Positions 1 through 9,095 of a DNA stretch of 64,000 nucleotides are shown here, piece by piece. A program made the position numbers and the translations under genes. The notes below the pieces were generated by a model. The model ran no database searches, was not told the DNA's origin, and saw nothing but the letters and a program-made list of their open reading frames with translations. Position 1 is the first letter of the stretch, and each line of letters begins with the position of its first letter. Source of the DNA: Pseudoalteromonas sp. N1230-9 (lineage in GTDB: Bacteria; Pseudomonadota; Gammaproteobacteria; Enterobacterales; Alteromonadaceae); assembly GCF_032716425.1 (NCBI RefSeq), contig NZ_CP090420.1, positions 434,001 to 498,000 on the forward strand. Direction: 5' to 3'.

Positions 1-1
1 T

Positions 2-922
2 TCAACGTCAATTGAAAGCAGTAGCTTAGATGCGTTACTGGAACAAGCAACAGCTGGAGATGTAGTGAGTATGCCTTCGCCTAGCGATCCTACTCGCTTA
101 ATTACCTTAGTGTGTAAGGTTATCCCTAGCTCTGAAATTGAAGCTAAAACAAAGGTATATGGTAAAAACCGACGAGTACAATCATTATTAAATGAAAAAT
201 CAGTCGCTGATATTCTTCCAGCGATTGCCGAAGACGGTCGTAATCAGCACCCTGCCCTATGTTGGGATAAAGGTGACGAAATGCTTGTTTTAGCCGGCTC
301 TCGTCGTCGTAAAGCATGTATCTTAAGTAACTCTGATTACTTAGTTTTAAGCTCTAAAGATTTCACAGATCAAGATGCTAAAATACTTGCTGTATCATCT
401 GATCAATATATTGCTCCAAGCCTATGGGAGCTTGGTCAAGCATATCAACAGACCCGTGATGAGCTTATTGCTGAAGGTAAAAAGGGCTCTTATCGTGAGA
501 TTGCTGCGATTGAGGGAGTATCACACACAGCCATTGCTGATGCTATCAAAGCTTATGAGAACCTACCTTCAACGGTTTTAAGCCTTTACCCAACAGCAAA
601 CCATGTTGGCCGTGAAGTAGCGAAAAAGCTTATAAGTGCCAAAGAGCGTGATGAACAATTGTTTACCAAACTAGTAAACGATGTCAGCAGAGATAGCGAA
701 ATAGCGCAAATTAGTAGTGATGATAAACGTGCGTTAGCAATTACTAAGTTATTGACAGCCGAGCCTGCAGCGCCAAGCCGCCGTGAAGCGCTTATCGACA
801 GTGAGTTTGTCAGCGTACAGCGTAACATTAAAAGCGGCGATTTATCTGTTAAAATCGATAATAAAGTGATGACAGACAAACGCTTAGAGCAGTTAACTAA
901 GCTTTTAAATAGCTTTAATTAG
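2..922 (+). CDS. parB: ParB-family partition protein, 5' end outside the window
   Basis: This is a centromere-binding partition protein that would work with a ParA ATPase to segregate the replicon. The reading frame is open from base 2 with no stop, so the gene starts upstream of the window; an internal GTG at 65 is not a convincing start. Visible parts are an N-terminal ParB/Srx-like region with a GSRRRKAC arginine patch, a central helix-turn-helix (SYREIAAIEGVSHTAI) and a C-terminal dimer-like tail ending in LTKLLNSFN. The architecture resembles plasmid/chromid type Ia ParB rather than the chromosomal Spo0J form. The stop codon is followed at once by an array of 20-bp repeats, as expected if a centromere or incompatibility region lies downstream. 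parA is presumably just off the left edge (inference). Confidence 0.9.
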   Translation, partial: STSIESSSLDALLEQATAGDVVSMPSPSDPTRLITLVCKVIPSSEIEAKTKVYGKNRRVQSLLNEKSVADILPAIAEDGRNQHPALCWDKGDEMLVLAGSRRRKACILSNSDYLVLSSKDFTDQDAKILAVSSDQYIAPSLWELGQAYQQTRDELIAEGKKGSYREIAAIEGVSHTAIADAIKAYENLPSTVLSLYPTANHVGREVAKKLISAKERDEQLFTKLVNDVSRDSEIAQISSDDKRALAITKLLTAEPAAPSRREALIDSEFVSVQRNIKSGDLSVKIDNKVMTDKRLEQLTKLLNSFN

Positions 923-1118
923 TTAGTAAAAGAATGATCCCTCACGCTTTTACTGTTAGTAAAAGCGTGATCTATTCCTCTCTTTTGTTAGTAAAATAAT
1001 GATCTATGACGGGCAAAATTGGTATTTATTACACTCTCAGATCAGTTTTTTACCAACTAATCACCCCTTTACAGGCTTTTTACTCTCATAATTAGATTGC
1101 TTAGTAAAAAATTGATCT
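921..1118. repeat. Five-copy 20-bp iteron-like array downstream of parB
   Basis: Copies matching AGTTAGTAAAANNNTGATCT lie at 921-940, 954-973, 986-1005 and 1099-1118 on plus, and at 1039-1058 on minus; the first starts inside the parB stop region. The first three are 33 and 32 bp apart, about three helical turns. A 12-bp perfect inverted repeat (arms 942-953 and 959-970) overlaps the second copy; it has no T-run, so it is not a classical terminator. Half-sites of the separate TGTAAA palindrome family occur at 1062-1074 and 1117-1130. A weak extra 20-mer lies near 1215-1235. The array fills most of the 415-bp gap between parB and the helicase gene. A parS-like centromere or a replication-control array is the best interpretation. 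Confidence 0.8.
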
Positions 1119-1337
1119 GTAAAGCCCCTGCCTTGTTATTAACCTGTTTGTATCTTGTGCGATTGTTGTTTGTTAAATGCTCAGTATGTCAGTTTGTAGC
1201 TTTGATTCTCGTTTAAAACAGTTTTTTACCAAGTTATCAGCTCCAACCAGTCCAATATTGCCCAATAGTGCTTTAGCTCTGGGCCGATAGATCATATACT
1301 GGCAGAATTATTTTTTGTTTTTACTGCCAAAAACGTT

Positions 1338-4300
1338 ATGTCTGCTAACTTATCTAAAAGTGACTTGCTAGCTATCTTTGAAGAAATTAAACAAGAGCAA
1401 GAAACTCAGTTTCCTCTATCCGAGCGCTTCATTAAACAGCTATTTAAGCCACATGTGTTAAGTAAAGCAAAAGAATATCATCAGAACGGTCAAATCAACT
1501 GGTTAGAGCATAACAGTGACTTTAGTATTATCGATGCATCAATGTTTGGTAACGAAGGAAATACCTTTACTCAGCATATTGAGATCAGTAAATTACCAAG
1601 TGGTTTTTCGGTTGATTCGCATTGTACTTGTGGCTCTAAAACTAAATGTCGTCATGTCGCAGCTGTGCTTCTTAAGCTAAAAATTGAACATTCAGGTGAC
1701 TATGGCGAAGACTACATCATTAATGATTGGTTTAGTGAACTAAAAACGCTAAAACAAAATACCAGTAATACTGCTAAACAGGTTCTATTATTTGTCCTCG
1801 ATGTAGAGAAGTCTGTTGTAACCCTCACTCCAAAAATTGCTAATTATGACTCAGAACACGACTATACATTAGGTCGAAACCTAACTGAGCAGCAATTAAA
1901 TAGCTTTGTGACTCCTACTGATTTATTAGAATCGGATTTTCGTTTATATAGCTGGATCCGTTCTCAAAATGCCCTTGGTAAATTAGAGCTTAAAGGTCAA
2001 TGGGGCTTTGCAGCACTGCAGCAGTTAATTGCCACCCAGCGTTTATTTTTAGGTCGCTCTCGCCAAGCTATTAAAGCTGATAGCATGCAAGCGCTAGAGT
2101 TTGATTGGAAACAACGTAAAGACTTAACGTCATTGAGTATGACACTTGCAGGCCAAGATAATTGGTTATTATTAAAAACAACGCCCCCTACTTACCTAGA
2201 CCCTGAAAAACTGAAGGTAGGCCGTATTCGTACTCCGTTAACGGCTGATGAGATTGCTTTACTTGCAAATATGCCAGCTATTCACACAGAGAACTTTGAT
2301 CGCGTTTATCAGCAACTCAATGATAACTTTGGTGAAGGTGTTATCCCTCACGCTTTTAAACAAAGTAAGAAAAATAACTCCCGTACAGTTTTTCCTGTGA
2401 TTAGTATCAATAGTGATGAGAACGTAATTACACTCTCTTTAAAGTTTAATTATCATAATTCGCTGTATGATTTAGGTCAGGCACCTGCTGATATACTGAA
2501 CAAGTCGCTTGAGAATACGGTTGTAAATGAGCTAACAAATCTCGGTTTTGAACTCTGTAAAGGGGCTTTACAAACCGAGCTCATTTTTAATAGAAACTCG
2601 GCGATTCATGGGCACTGGCTTAAGTATGAAATAGTTCCTAACTTATTGAAACGTGGTTGGAAAATAGACGATAAGCTAAGTGTCAGCAAAGGCTTGAAGC
2701 AAGTATCACTCCAAGTCCAGCGTGGTAAAGGCCATCAAATAGTTAGTAAAATCGTGATCTCGGGAGTCAAAACACTACAACTATTTACTACAGAGAATCC
2801 CGACTTCCAATCTCTCAATAGACAAAGCGAACTGTTTTATTACTTCAATGTGGGAAAACGTTTTGCTGTAGTAGAAAAAAATGCAATCACACAATTAAAT
2901 GACTATCGCAAGCGATTTGAGTACATTAAAACCCGTGACGAAATCTTAATGCCTTTATCGTTTTTGCCTAAGCTTATCGAGCAAAAAGCAATTAAGGTTA
3001 ATATTGTCGACGATGCACTCGATGCGTACTTATCTGAACTAAATAGCTCACAACAACTTATTAAAAAGTCCGATATTCAAGGCTTAAACCAAGGTGTGCA
3101 ATTACGTGAGTACCAACAGCACGGTGTTGATTGGCTTAACTTTTTAAAACGTCATCAACTTGGTGGTATTTTGGCAGATGACATGGGGCTAGGTAAAACC
3201 TTACAAGTTATTGCCTTTTTAGCTAATGCCAAGCAATCACCACAAGCAGGCCCTACGTTAATTGTTTGCCCAACCAGCTTGGTCGGTAATTGGCAAAGCG
3301 AAATCAATAAGTTTGCGAGCAACTTAAAAATCACCACCGTATTTGGTGCTGCGCGCAGCGACCAATTACAACAGTTGTCGCAAGCAGATTGTATCTTAAC
3401 AACTTACCCACTGTTGAAGCGTGACATTGCCTTTTATTCGCCGCTGTATTTTGAAAACATCATTCTTGATGAAGCTCAATATATCAAAAACGATGCTGCG
3501 CAGGTTTCACGCTTGGTCAAGCGTCTGAATGCTGACTTCAAACTGTGCTTAAGCGGCACGCCAATTGAAAATAACTTATTTGAGCTTAAATCTTTGCTCG
3601 ACTTTGCAATGCCCTCTTTGCTTGGTTCGCAAACACATTTTAAGAGTTATTTTCAAACGCCTATTGAGCGTGATAACGATGTTGCCCGTGCAGATGAACT
3701 TAAATCGTTGATCATGCCATTTATCTTGCGTCGAACTAAAGCTCAGGTAACGCAAGAGCTACCAGAGAAGACCGAGCTAGTTAAAGAGTTTGAATTTGAA
3801 AGCAAACAAAAAGAAATCTACACCGGTATCACTGAATCTTTAGAACAGAAATTAGTCGACCTATTTGCGCAGCAAGGTGTGCAAAAAAGTAAGCTAGCCT
3901 TTTTAGATGCATTGTTAAAGCTCAGACAGATTTGCTGTCATCCAAAATTGATCGACCCTAGTTCACAGGCTGGCAGCGCAAAGCTTGAGTGGTTATCTAA
4001 GCATTTGCCTATCATGCTTAGCGAAGGTCGAAAGGTGATTATATTTAGTCAATTCACCATGGCACTTGATGTGATAGCTGAGCGATTAAATGAGCTTAGC
4101 ATTCGCTTTAGTATGCTTACTGGACAAACACGACACCGTGACCGTGTTATCGAAGAGTTTACTCAAGGTGATACATCCGTGTTTTTAATTAGCCTTAAAG
4201 CCGGCGGTACAGGGCTAAACCTAACTCAAGCCGATACTGTGATTCATTTTGATCCTTGGTGGAACCCTGCTGTTGAGAAACAAGCGACAGATCGTGCCTA

Positions 4301-4481
4301 TCGAATTGGCCAAACGAACCCAGTGTTTGTTTATAAATTGATTATGGCTAACTCAATTGAACAAAAAGTATTTAAAATGCAGCAGCATAAGCAAGCCCTT
4401 GTTGATGCTTTATTTACTGAAAAATCAATGAGCTTCACTCAGTTTGATGAAGAGCAAATGCTCGCACTGATAAAAAATTAA
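1338..4481 (+). CDS. SWIM zinc finger SNF2-family helicase
   Basis: This is a DEAD/SNF2 ATP-dependent DNA translocase. An N-terminal SWIM zinc finger (C96, C98, C104, H106) is followed by a long divergent region and a C-terminal SNF2 motor. Walker A ADDMGLGKT is at residues 613-621 and DEAQ at 711-714. Motif III SGTPIEN and the C-terminal helicase motifs, including AGGTGLNLTQAD and DRAYRIGQ, are intact. The length of 1047 residues is typical of bacterial SWIM-SNF2 proteins. The substrate is unknown; family members are linked to transcription recycling or genome maintenance. No strong ribosome-binding site precedes the ATG. Three dispersed DNA motifs lie inside this gene (1582, 2556 and 2741), which is unusual density. 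Confidence 0.92.
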   Translation: MSANLSKSDLLAIFEEIKQEQETQFPLSERFIKQLFKPHVLSKAKEYHQNGQINWLEHNSDFSIIDASMFGNEGNTFTQHIEISKLPSGFSVDSHCTCGSKTKCRHVAAVLLKLKIEHSGDYGEDYIINDWFSELKTLKQNTSNTAKQVLLFVLDVEKSVVTLTPKIANYDSEHDYTLGRNLTEQQLNSFVTPTDLLESDFRLYSWIRSQNALGKLELKGQWGFAALQQLIATQRLFLGRSRQAIKADSMQALEFDWKQRKDLTSLSMTLAGQDNWLLLKTTPPTYLDPEKLKVGRIRTPLTADEIALLANMPAIHTENFDRVYQQLNDNFGEGVIPHAFKQSKKNNSRTVFPVISINSDENVITLSLKFNYHNSLYDLGQAPADILNKSLENTVVNELTNLGFELCKGALQTELIFNRNSAIHGHWLKYEIVPNLLKRGWKIDDKLSVSKGLKQVSLQVQRGKGHQIVSKIVISGVKTLQLFTTENPDFQSLNRQSELFYYFNVGKRFAVVEKNAITQLNDYRKRFEYIKTRDEILMPLSFLPKLIEQKAIKVNIVDDALDAYLSELNSSQQLIKKSDIQGLNQGVQLREYQQHGVDWLNFLKRHQLGGILADDMGLGKTLQVIAFLANAKQSPQAGPTLIVCPTSLVGNWQSEINKFASNLKITTVFGAARSDQLQQLSQADCILTTYPLLKRDIAFYSPLYFENIILDEAQYIKNDAAQVSRLVKRLNADFKLCLSGTPIENNLFELKSLLDFAMPSLLGSQTHFKSYFQTPIERDNDVARADELKSLIMPFILRRTKAQVTQELPEKTELVKEFEFESKQKEIYTGITESLEQKLVDLFAQQGVQKSKLAFLDALLKLRQICCHPKLIDPSSQAGSAKLEWLSKHLPIMLSEGRKVIIFSQFTMALDVIAERLNELSIRFSMLTGQTRHRDRVIEEFTQGDTSVFLISLKAGGTGLNLTQADTVIHFDPWWNPAVEKQATDRAYRIGQTNPVFVYKLIMANSIEQKVFKMQQHKQALVDALFTEKSMSFTQFDEEQMLALIKN
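1582..1601 (-). repeat. Degenerate iteron-like 20-mer inside SNF2 gene
   Basis: AGATCAGTAAATTACCAAGT keeps the AGATCA end and the TTACCAA core but departs from consensus at the spacer and near the end. It is a possible weak member of the family and could be chance. Confidence 0.4.
2556..2572. repeat. 17-bp palindrome TGTAAA-N5-TTTACA (intragenic)
   Basis: TGTAAAGGGGCTTTACA lies within the SNF2 coding sequence. It is one of eight copies of this palindrome in the window. Its presence inside a gene argues against promoter control as the family's main role. Confidence 0.7.
2741..2760 (+). repeat. Iteron-like 20-mer inside SNF2 gene
   Basis: AGTTAGTAAAATCGTGATCT matches the family consensus at every fixed position although it encodes part of a protein (V-S-K-I-V-I). 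Confidence 0.75.
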
Positions 4482-4608
4482 ATTTTTTTAAAGTTTTTTT
4501 GAACTAATCAAATTTTGGGGCGTCTATTGTTATGCTTGTTGTTAAATTGCAGTTTACATAAGCATTATGTTGATTTCCCATTTGGTTACTAAATTTTAGT
4601 AATGTTAG

Positions 4609-4637
4609 AGCCAGCTCACCTTGAGCTGGCTTTTTTT
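4609..4637 (+). terminator. Rho-independent terminator after SNF2 gene
   Basis: A 10-bp perfect stem (AGCCAGCTCA / TGAGCTGGCT) with a 3-nt loop is followed by seven T residues. It ends the SNF2 transcript before rmuC. Confidence 0.9.
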
Positions 4638-4710
4638 ATGCCTAAACCCCCTACTCTGCTGTGCGCTAATTCGTTATGATGATGTGTCTTTAAGTTATTG
4701 AGTTTTCGTT

Positions 4711-6177
4711 ATGATTACAGAGCTAATTACACAGATTAATTGGCAAAGTGGAGTACTTGGTGCTGCTGTAGGTGCTGTTACTAGTGGTGTCATTTTTGCC
4801 CTACAAAAAAGTCGCTTAAAAAATCAGTTAACCGAACTGCAAAATAGCCAGCAAATCCTGCAAAATCATTTAGAACAAAAGCAGCTGCAATTGCAAGAAA
4901 CCCAGCTTACCCTTTCGCAGCTACAGCAAGATTACGCTGAACAACGTGATGAGTCTCAACACTTTAAAACCCGTTTCGTAGAACAAGAAAAACAAGCACA
5001 ACAATACAACCAGTTTTGGCGTCAAGTTGAAGCTGAACTTGTTGATACAAAAGCTGCACTTAATCAGCGGGATGTTGATTTAAGTACCTTACGAAGCACT
5101 ATAGAGCAAAAAGAACTGCATTTTAAAGAGCAGCTTAGTCATATCAAAGACAGCAAAGAGCAACTGAAAAAAGAGTTTGAAAATCTCGCTAATCAAATCC
5201 TTGAAGAAAAATCGCAGCGTTTTAAAACCTTAAACCAAGAAAGTATTGAGCAATTATTAAAACCGGTTCAGGGTGAACTAAAAGGCTTTCGCGATAAAAT
5301 GGAATTGATCCACGTTGAAGATCTAAAGCAACGTGCAGCACTAAAAACTGAGTTATTGCATTTACAAGCTAAAAGCCAAGCTATCACTGAACAAGCTGAT
5401 AGGCTGAGCACCGCATTACAAGGGCAAAAGAAAACCCAAGGTAATTGGGGAGAGTTAATGCTTGAAAATGTACTAGACAGCGCAGGGCTGCGTGCTGGAG
5501 TAGATTATCAGCGTGAAGTGTCGTTTAACACCGAAGATGGCCGTTTACGCCCTGATGTTGTGGTGTATTTACCCCAGCAACGTCATTTAGTTATTGATGC
5601 TAAAACCTCTTTAAACGCGTATACACGCTATGTAAATGCCGATACAGAGCTTGAGGCTCAGCAAGCGCTTAAAGAGCATGTTATGGCGGTGCAATCGCGT
5701 ATTAACGAGTTAGCAAGCAAAGCCTACGACAGACTACCCGGTATTAACTCACCAGAAGTGGTGATCATGTTTGTACCGATAGAGTCGGCATTTGTTGAAG
5801 CGCTTAAGTACCAAAGTGATATTTATCAGCAAGCAATCGAAAAAAACATTTTAGTTGCTACTCCAACGACCTTATTGACTAGCTTGAATATCGTAAAACA
5901 ACTGTGGCGTTTTGAAGAGCAAACTAAATATTCAAAAGAGCTTGCCGCTCGTGCAGAGCGTTTTTACAACAAACTCAATGGTTTCCTAACCAGTATGGAA
6001 GGGGTTGGTAAGCAATTAGACCGCGCCAAAGAAAGCTACGACAAAGCATTTTCTCAGCTGTATCGTGGTAAAGGAAACTTAATTAAGCAGGCCTCTGAGT
6101 TCAAAGAACTGGGGGTTTCTGTTCAAAAAGAGCTACCCGCGGAAACTGTTGAAAAAGCCCACTTAGAGTTAGATTAA
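4711..6177 (+). CDS. rmuC: DNA recombination protein RmuC
   Basis: RmuC-family protein, named for limiting recombination between inverted repeats; it is predicted to be a membrane-anchored nuclease-like protein. Residues about 12-32 form one hydrophobic segment, followed by a long glutamine-rich coiled coil (about 35-230). The conserved C-terminal RmuC domain follows, including GNWGELMLENVLDSAGL and LVIDAKTSLNAY, the restriction-endonuclease-like core. At 488 residues it is of normal family length. It stands alone between two terminators. Confidence 0.93.
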   Translation: MITELITQINWQSGVLGAAVGAVTSGVIFALQKSRLKNQLTELQNSQQILQNHLEQKQLQLQETQLTLSQLQQDYAEQRDESQHFKTRFVEQEKQAQQYNQFWRQVEAELVDTKAALNQRDVDLSTLRSTIEQKELHFKEQLSHIKDSKEQLKKEFENLANQILEEKSQRFKTLNQESIEQLLKPVQGELKGFRDKMELIHVEDLKQRAALKTELLHLQAKSQAITEQADRLSTALQGQKKTQGNWGELMLENVLDSAGLRAGVDYQREVSFNTEDGRLRPDVVVYLPQQRHLVIDAKTSLNAYTRYVNADTELEAQQALKEHVMAVQSRINELASKAYDRLPGINSPEVVIMFVPIESAFVEALKYQSDIYQQAIEKNILVATPTTLLTSLNIVKQLWRFEEQTKYSKELAARAERFYNKLNGFLTSMEGVGKQLDRAKESYDKAFSQLYRGKGNLIKQASEFKELGVSVQKELPAETVEKAHLELD

Positions 6178-6185
6178 TATCTAAC

Positions 6186-6212
6186 AAAAAAGCCAACGTC
6201 ATGTTGGCTTTT
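6186..6212. terminator. Bidirectional terminator between rmuC and the convergent lipoprotein gene
   Basis: The stem AAAAAGCCAAC/GTTGGCTTTTT around a short loop has an A-run before and a T-run after it, so it can end transcription from both convergent genes. Confidence 0.85.
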
Positions 6213-6214
6213 TA

Positions 6215-6919
6215 TTAATTAATAAGTTCAGCTGACACGATATCGTTGAGCATCAAAAAGTGGTTAAGTACTGACTCTTCAAGTTCGAATACCTGCGCGA
6301 TTTTTTCACCACTTGCTGACATCCCCGTTTGCGCACCTGCAAACTCGATATGTAACCCTAAACGTTTCAGGGTTTGGGTATCGTAACTATAAATAGCAGC
6401 GTCACGTTTCTCGGTAATACCAGGCATCATACCTATGATAGTAACCGCTTGTTCAACATTGATAATATCGAAAAATTGTCGCTCTGCGGTTTGCCATTTT
6501 GCTATATAGCTAGCGACCTCTGGCGGCTGCTTCATTGGCACGTATAGTGGCTGTAATGAGCCGCCATGCCAGCCTACAACGGCTTGCTCTTCAACGAGGA
6601 CATGTGGACTTGCGGTAACGATATAATTAGCGCAAGACGATGCACAAAGCTCTCGCACCACAACATTGAGTTGATATTCATGAACTAAGCCTCCGAAATG
6701 GAGACCTGCCATCACATCACCACCTTCGCTATTAATAATTAAGGTGTTGATTTGCTGATCGCTATTTACTAATAATTGTTCAAACTTTTCAACATTTTGC
6801 TTTGATGTTTCGCCCTGAAAATAAATAGTGCCCGGCGATACTTCACTAATTTCAGCAACGCTTTGCTGTGTTGTTTTACAACCAACCAGCAGCACGCTCA
6901 ATAAAAATAAAAAACGCAT
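6215..6919 (-). CDS. Periplasmic ClpP-like lipoprotein (COG3904-type)
   Basis: The product has a lipoprotein signal ending in LLVGC with a Cys at residue 14, then a ClpP/crotonase-fold region: INSEGGDVMAG, then LCASSCANYIV, then GWHGG. By family knowledge these resemble the oxyanion loop, the nucleophile-Ser region and a His-bearing loop of predicted periplasmic ClpP-class proteins. I chose the ATG at 6919 because AAGG sits seven bases upstream and the lipoprotein signal begins there; a TTG start 39 bases earlier would add an implausible polar leader. Substrate unknown; proteolytic activity is inferred only. Confidence 0.75.
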   Translation of the reverse strand: MRFLFLLSVLLVGCKTTQQSVAEISEVSPGTIYFQGETSKQNVEKFEQLLVNSDQQINTLIINSEGGDVMAGLHFGGLVHEYQLNVVVRELCASSCANYIVTASPHVLVEEQAVVGWHGGSLQPLYVPMKQPPEVASYIAKWQTAERQFFDIINVEQAVTIIGMMPGITEKRDAAIYSYDTQTLKRLGLHIEFAGAQTGMSASGEKIAQVFELEESVLNHFLMLNDIVSAELIN

Positions 6920-7045
6920 TAACAATGCCTTGAAGTTTTGTTTGTATACAGTGCGCAATTTAATAATATGTCATTAACGAACTGCAAAAATGGCATAGTA
7001 CGTTTTTTTACTTGAGAAATAAATCCACATAATAGGAACAATTGT

Positions 7046-7621
7046 ATGAATATTGGAATTTACATCTATGATGATGCCGAAGTGCTCGATTTCTCAGGTC
7101 CGTTTGAGGTGTTTAGTACTGCCAAGCGCCTAGCGAATAATGACTGGCAAGTGAGTTTAATTGCTGAAAATGATAGGCCTGTACTTGCCCGTGGTGGTTA
7201 TAGTGTAAACCCCCATTACAGCTTTGCTGGTTGCCCTTTGCTTGATCTCCTTGTTGTGGTTGGTGGCGACCATACACGAGAGCTCGAAAAAGCAGAGGTT
7301 ATTACTTGGTTAAAACACACAGCCACTAACACCAAGCGTGTTGCGAGTGTTTGTACGGGGGCGTTTTTGCTTGCTAAAACTGGGCTTTTAAACGGTAAAA
7401 ATGTCACGACTCATTGGCAAGATCAACCTGAGCTGGCTGCTATGTTTTCTGATCTCAATGTGATTGCAGATACTCGCTGGGTCACCGACGATAAGTTTAC
7501 CAGTTCTGGGGGAATTTCTGCTGGCATTGATATGAGCCTAGCGTTAGTCGCTGAGTTTATTAGTTACGAACACGCCCTACTGACTGCCAAACAGATGGAA
7601 TATCAATGGCAGACTTTATAA
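7046..7621 (+). CDS. DJ-1/PfpI family protein
   Basis: Class I glutamine-amidotransferase-like protein of the DJ-1/PfpI superfamily. The nucleophile-elbow cysteine is C103 in SVCTGAFLLAKTGLLNG, and DFSGPFEVF near the N terminus is typical of the branch related to isonitrile hydratase and to the sensor half of some AraC regulators. It has 191 residues and no DNA-binding domain. Its last codons overlap the convergent LysR gene by 6 bp. A dispersed 17-bp palindrome lies inside it at 7204. The substrate cannot be told from sequence. Confidence 0.85.
   Translation: MNIGIYIYDDAEVLDFSGPFEVFSTAKRLANNDWQVSLIAENDRPVLARGGYSVNPHYSFAGCPLLDLLVVVGGDHTRELEKAEVITWLKHTATNTKRVASVCTGAFLLAKTGLLNGKNVTTHWQDQPELAAMFSDLNVIADTRWVTDDKFTSSGGISAGIDMSLALVAEFISYEHALLTAKQMEYQWQTL
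7204..7220. repeat. 17-bp palindrome TGTAAA-N5-TTTACA variant (intragenic)
   Basis: TGTAAACCCCCATTACA lies inside the DJ-1/PfpI gene. One base of the right arm differs from the perfect palindrome. Confidence 0.65.
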
Positions 7622-8497
7622 TTGTTCAGCAATATAGTCGGTTATAAACTGTTTTAAACAGGCAGCCTTTTTACTCAGTAAACGTGCGCTTGACCAGATA
7701 GCATAAATGTCGCGGTTTTCCCCTCGCCAGTGTGGCAGTACTTGAACTAGCTGCTGAGATTTTAATTCATCTATAACCTCAAACCGAGGTAACAAGGCGA
7801 TACCTTGCTCATCACAAACTAAGTATTTTACAAATCCTGTATCGTTAAAAGTACTAGCAAATCGGCACATGTGAGTATAAGTTGCATTCGTTTGTGTATT
7901 GGTTAGCTGCCACTTATTTCTCAACGTGGTACCAATTAACCTATGTTGTTTTAAATCAGCAGGCTCTTCTATGGCAGATGCCGAATTAAGGTATGCTTTA
8001 GTGCATACAAATAAAGTATCAACACTGCCTAACTTTTTCTGATGGAGCATAGAATCTGCCTGTGGCCCTACTCTTATCGCTATATCAGCTTGGCTTTTAC
8101 TCAGATCCTCAAGTTGATTATTAAGCAGTAGCTCAAGTTGAATATCAGGGAACTGTTTAGTAAATGCGAGCCACATTGGCTTTAAGAAACCATGACTAAT
8201 ATTCAGAGGTGCTAACACTTTAAGCTTTCCTGACAATTGTGCTTTTTGCTCATTAAGCTGGCGATGAGTTTGTTCAAATTGCTCAATTAATTCAACATAA
8301 CTTTGAAAATACACCTCCCCTGCTTGCGTTAACGTGCATTGCCTTGCTGAGCGATTTAAAAGCTGCTCACCTAGGCGTTGCTCAAGTCGCTGTAAGCGTC
8401 GTGACACTGTTGCGGTAGGCAGCGACAAGTTCTTAGCCGCATTACTTAGGCCGTCTTGTTTAACAATCTGTATGAATAGAGCAATATCGTCAATCAT
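7616..8497 (-). CDS. LysR-family transcriptional regulator
   Basis: A 293-residue LysR-type regulator. The N-terminal winged helix-turn-helix (AAKNLSLPTATVSRRLQRLEQRLGE as two segments) is followed by a periplasmic-binding-protein-like effector domain from about residue 90. It resembles the AaeR/DsdC-like group often placed beside detoxification genes. It is divergent, across 100 bp, from the DUF2938-tpm pair, which it may regulate (inference from position), and convergent with the DJ-1 gene. Confidence 0.9.
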   Translation of the reverse strand: MIDDIALFIQIVKQDGLSNAAKNLSLPTATVSRRLQRLEQRLGEQLLNRSARQCTLTQAGEVYFQSYVELIEQFEQTHRQLNEQKAQLSGKLKVLAPLNISHGFLKPMWLAFTKQFPDIQLELLLNNQLEDLSKSQADIAIRVGPQADSMLHQKKLGSVDTLFVCTKAYLNSASAIEEPADLKQHRLIGTTLRNKWQLTNTQTNATYTHMCRFASTFNDTGFVKYLVCDEQGIALLPRFEVIDELKSQQLVQVLPHWRGENRDIYAIWSSARLLSKKAACLKQFITDYIAEQL

Positions 8498-8597
8498 GTT
8501 CTCATTAATGCAATCATTGTTTGTTTATCTTGCTATTTTTAGCACTTTTGCAATTAGATATCATGCCTTTTATTAAATCATTTAAGAGCATCTAATT

Positions 8598-9086
8598 ATG
8601 AGTGTTAATGATATTTATGTGATAACTTTTGTAGGCATAGCGGCGACTTTGTTCATTGATCTTTATGCTTTTTTGCTGGCTAAAGTGTTTAAGGTACCTT
8701 CATTAAACTTTTGTTTAGTTGGCCGTTGGGGCTTGGGGTTATTAGATGGAAAGTTTATGCACCAGAATATAGCAGCTAGCCCTGTTAAGCATTTTGAGTG
8801 CGTGTTTGGCTGGTGCTTACACTACTTTATTGGTGTTTTATTTTCGTTTCTATTTATATTACTGGTCGGTATTGCTTGGCTTGAACAGCCCACCTTAATC
8901 GCTGCATGTATATTTGGATTAGCTAGCGTATCTATGCCATTTTTTGTTATGCAGCCAGCTTTAGGGATGGGGATAATGGCTACGAAAAGCGCAAACCCAT
9001 TTCAAGCCCGCTTAAAGAGTAGTGTAACTCACCTACTTTTTGGTGTCGGATTATATTTATCAGCTCAATTCATTCAATTTATTTAG
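8598..9086 (+). CDS. DUF2938 family integral membrane protein
   Basis: A 162-residue protein with four hydrophobic segments (about 8-28, 68-92, 96-122 and 140-160) and the conserved GRWGLGLLDGKFMHQNI stretch of DUF2938. Function unknown. The next gene, tpm, starts 10 bp after its stop with an overlapping ribosome-binding region, so the two are probably co-transcribed. Confidence 0.8.
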   Translation: MSVNDIYVITFVGIAATLFIDLYAFLLAKVFKVPSLNFCLVGRWGLGLLDGKFMHQNIAASPVKHFECVFGWCLHYFIGVLFSFLFILLVGIAWLEQPTLIAACIFGLASVSMPFFVMQPALGMGIMATKSANPFQARLKSSVTHLLFGVGLYLSAQFIQFI

Positions 9087-9095
9087 GAGTAAGTA

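Noticed and set aside
65..922. A GTG at 65 as the true start of parB
   Set aside because: The frame is open to the window edge with ParB-like residues before it, so the gene starts outside the window.
954..973. The inverted repeat beside parB as a terminator
   Set aside because: No T-run follows it and it coincides with the iteron-like repeats, so I list it as part of the array.
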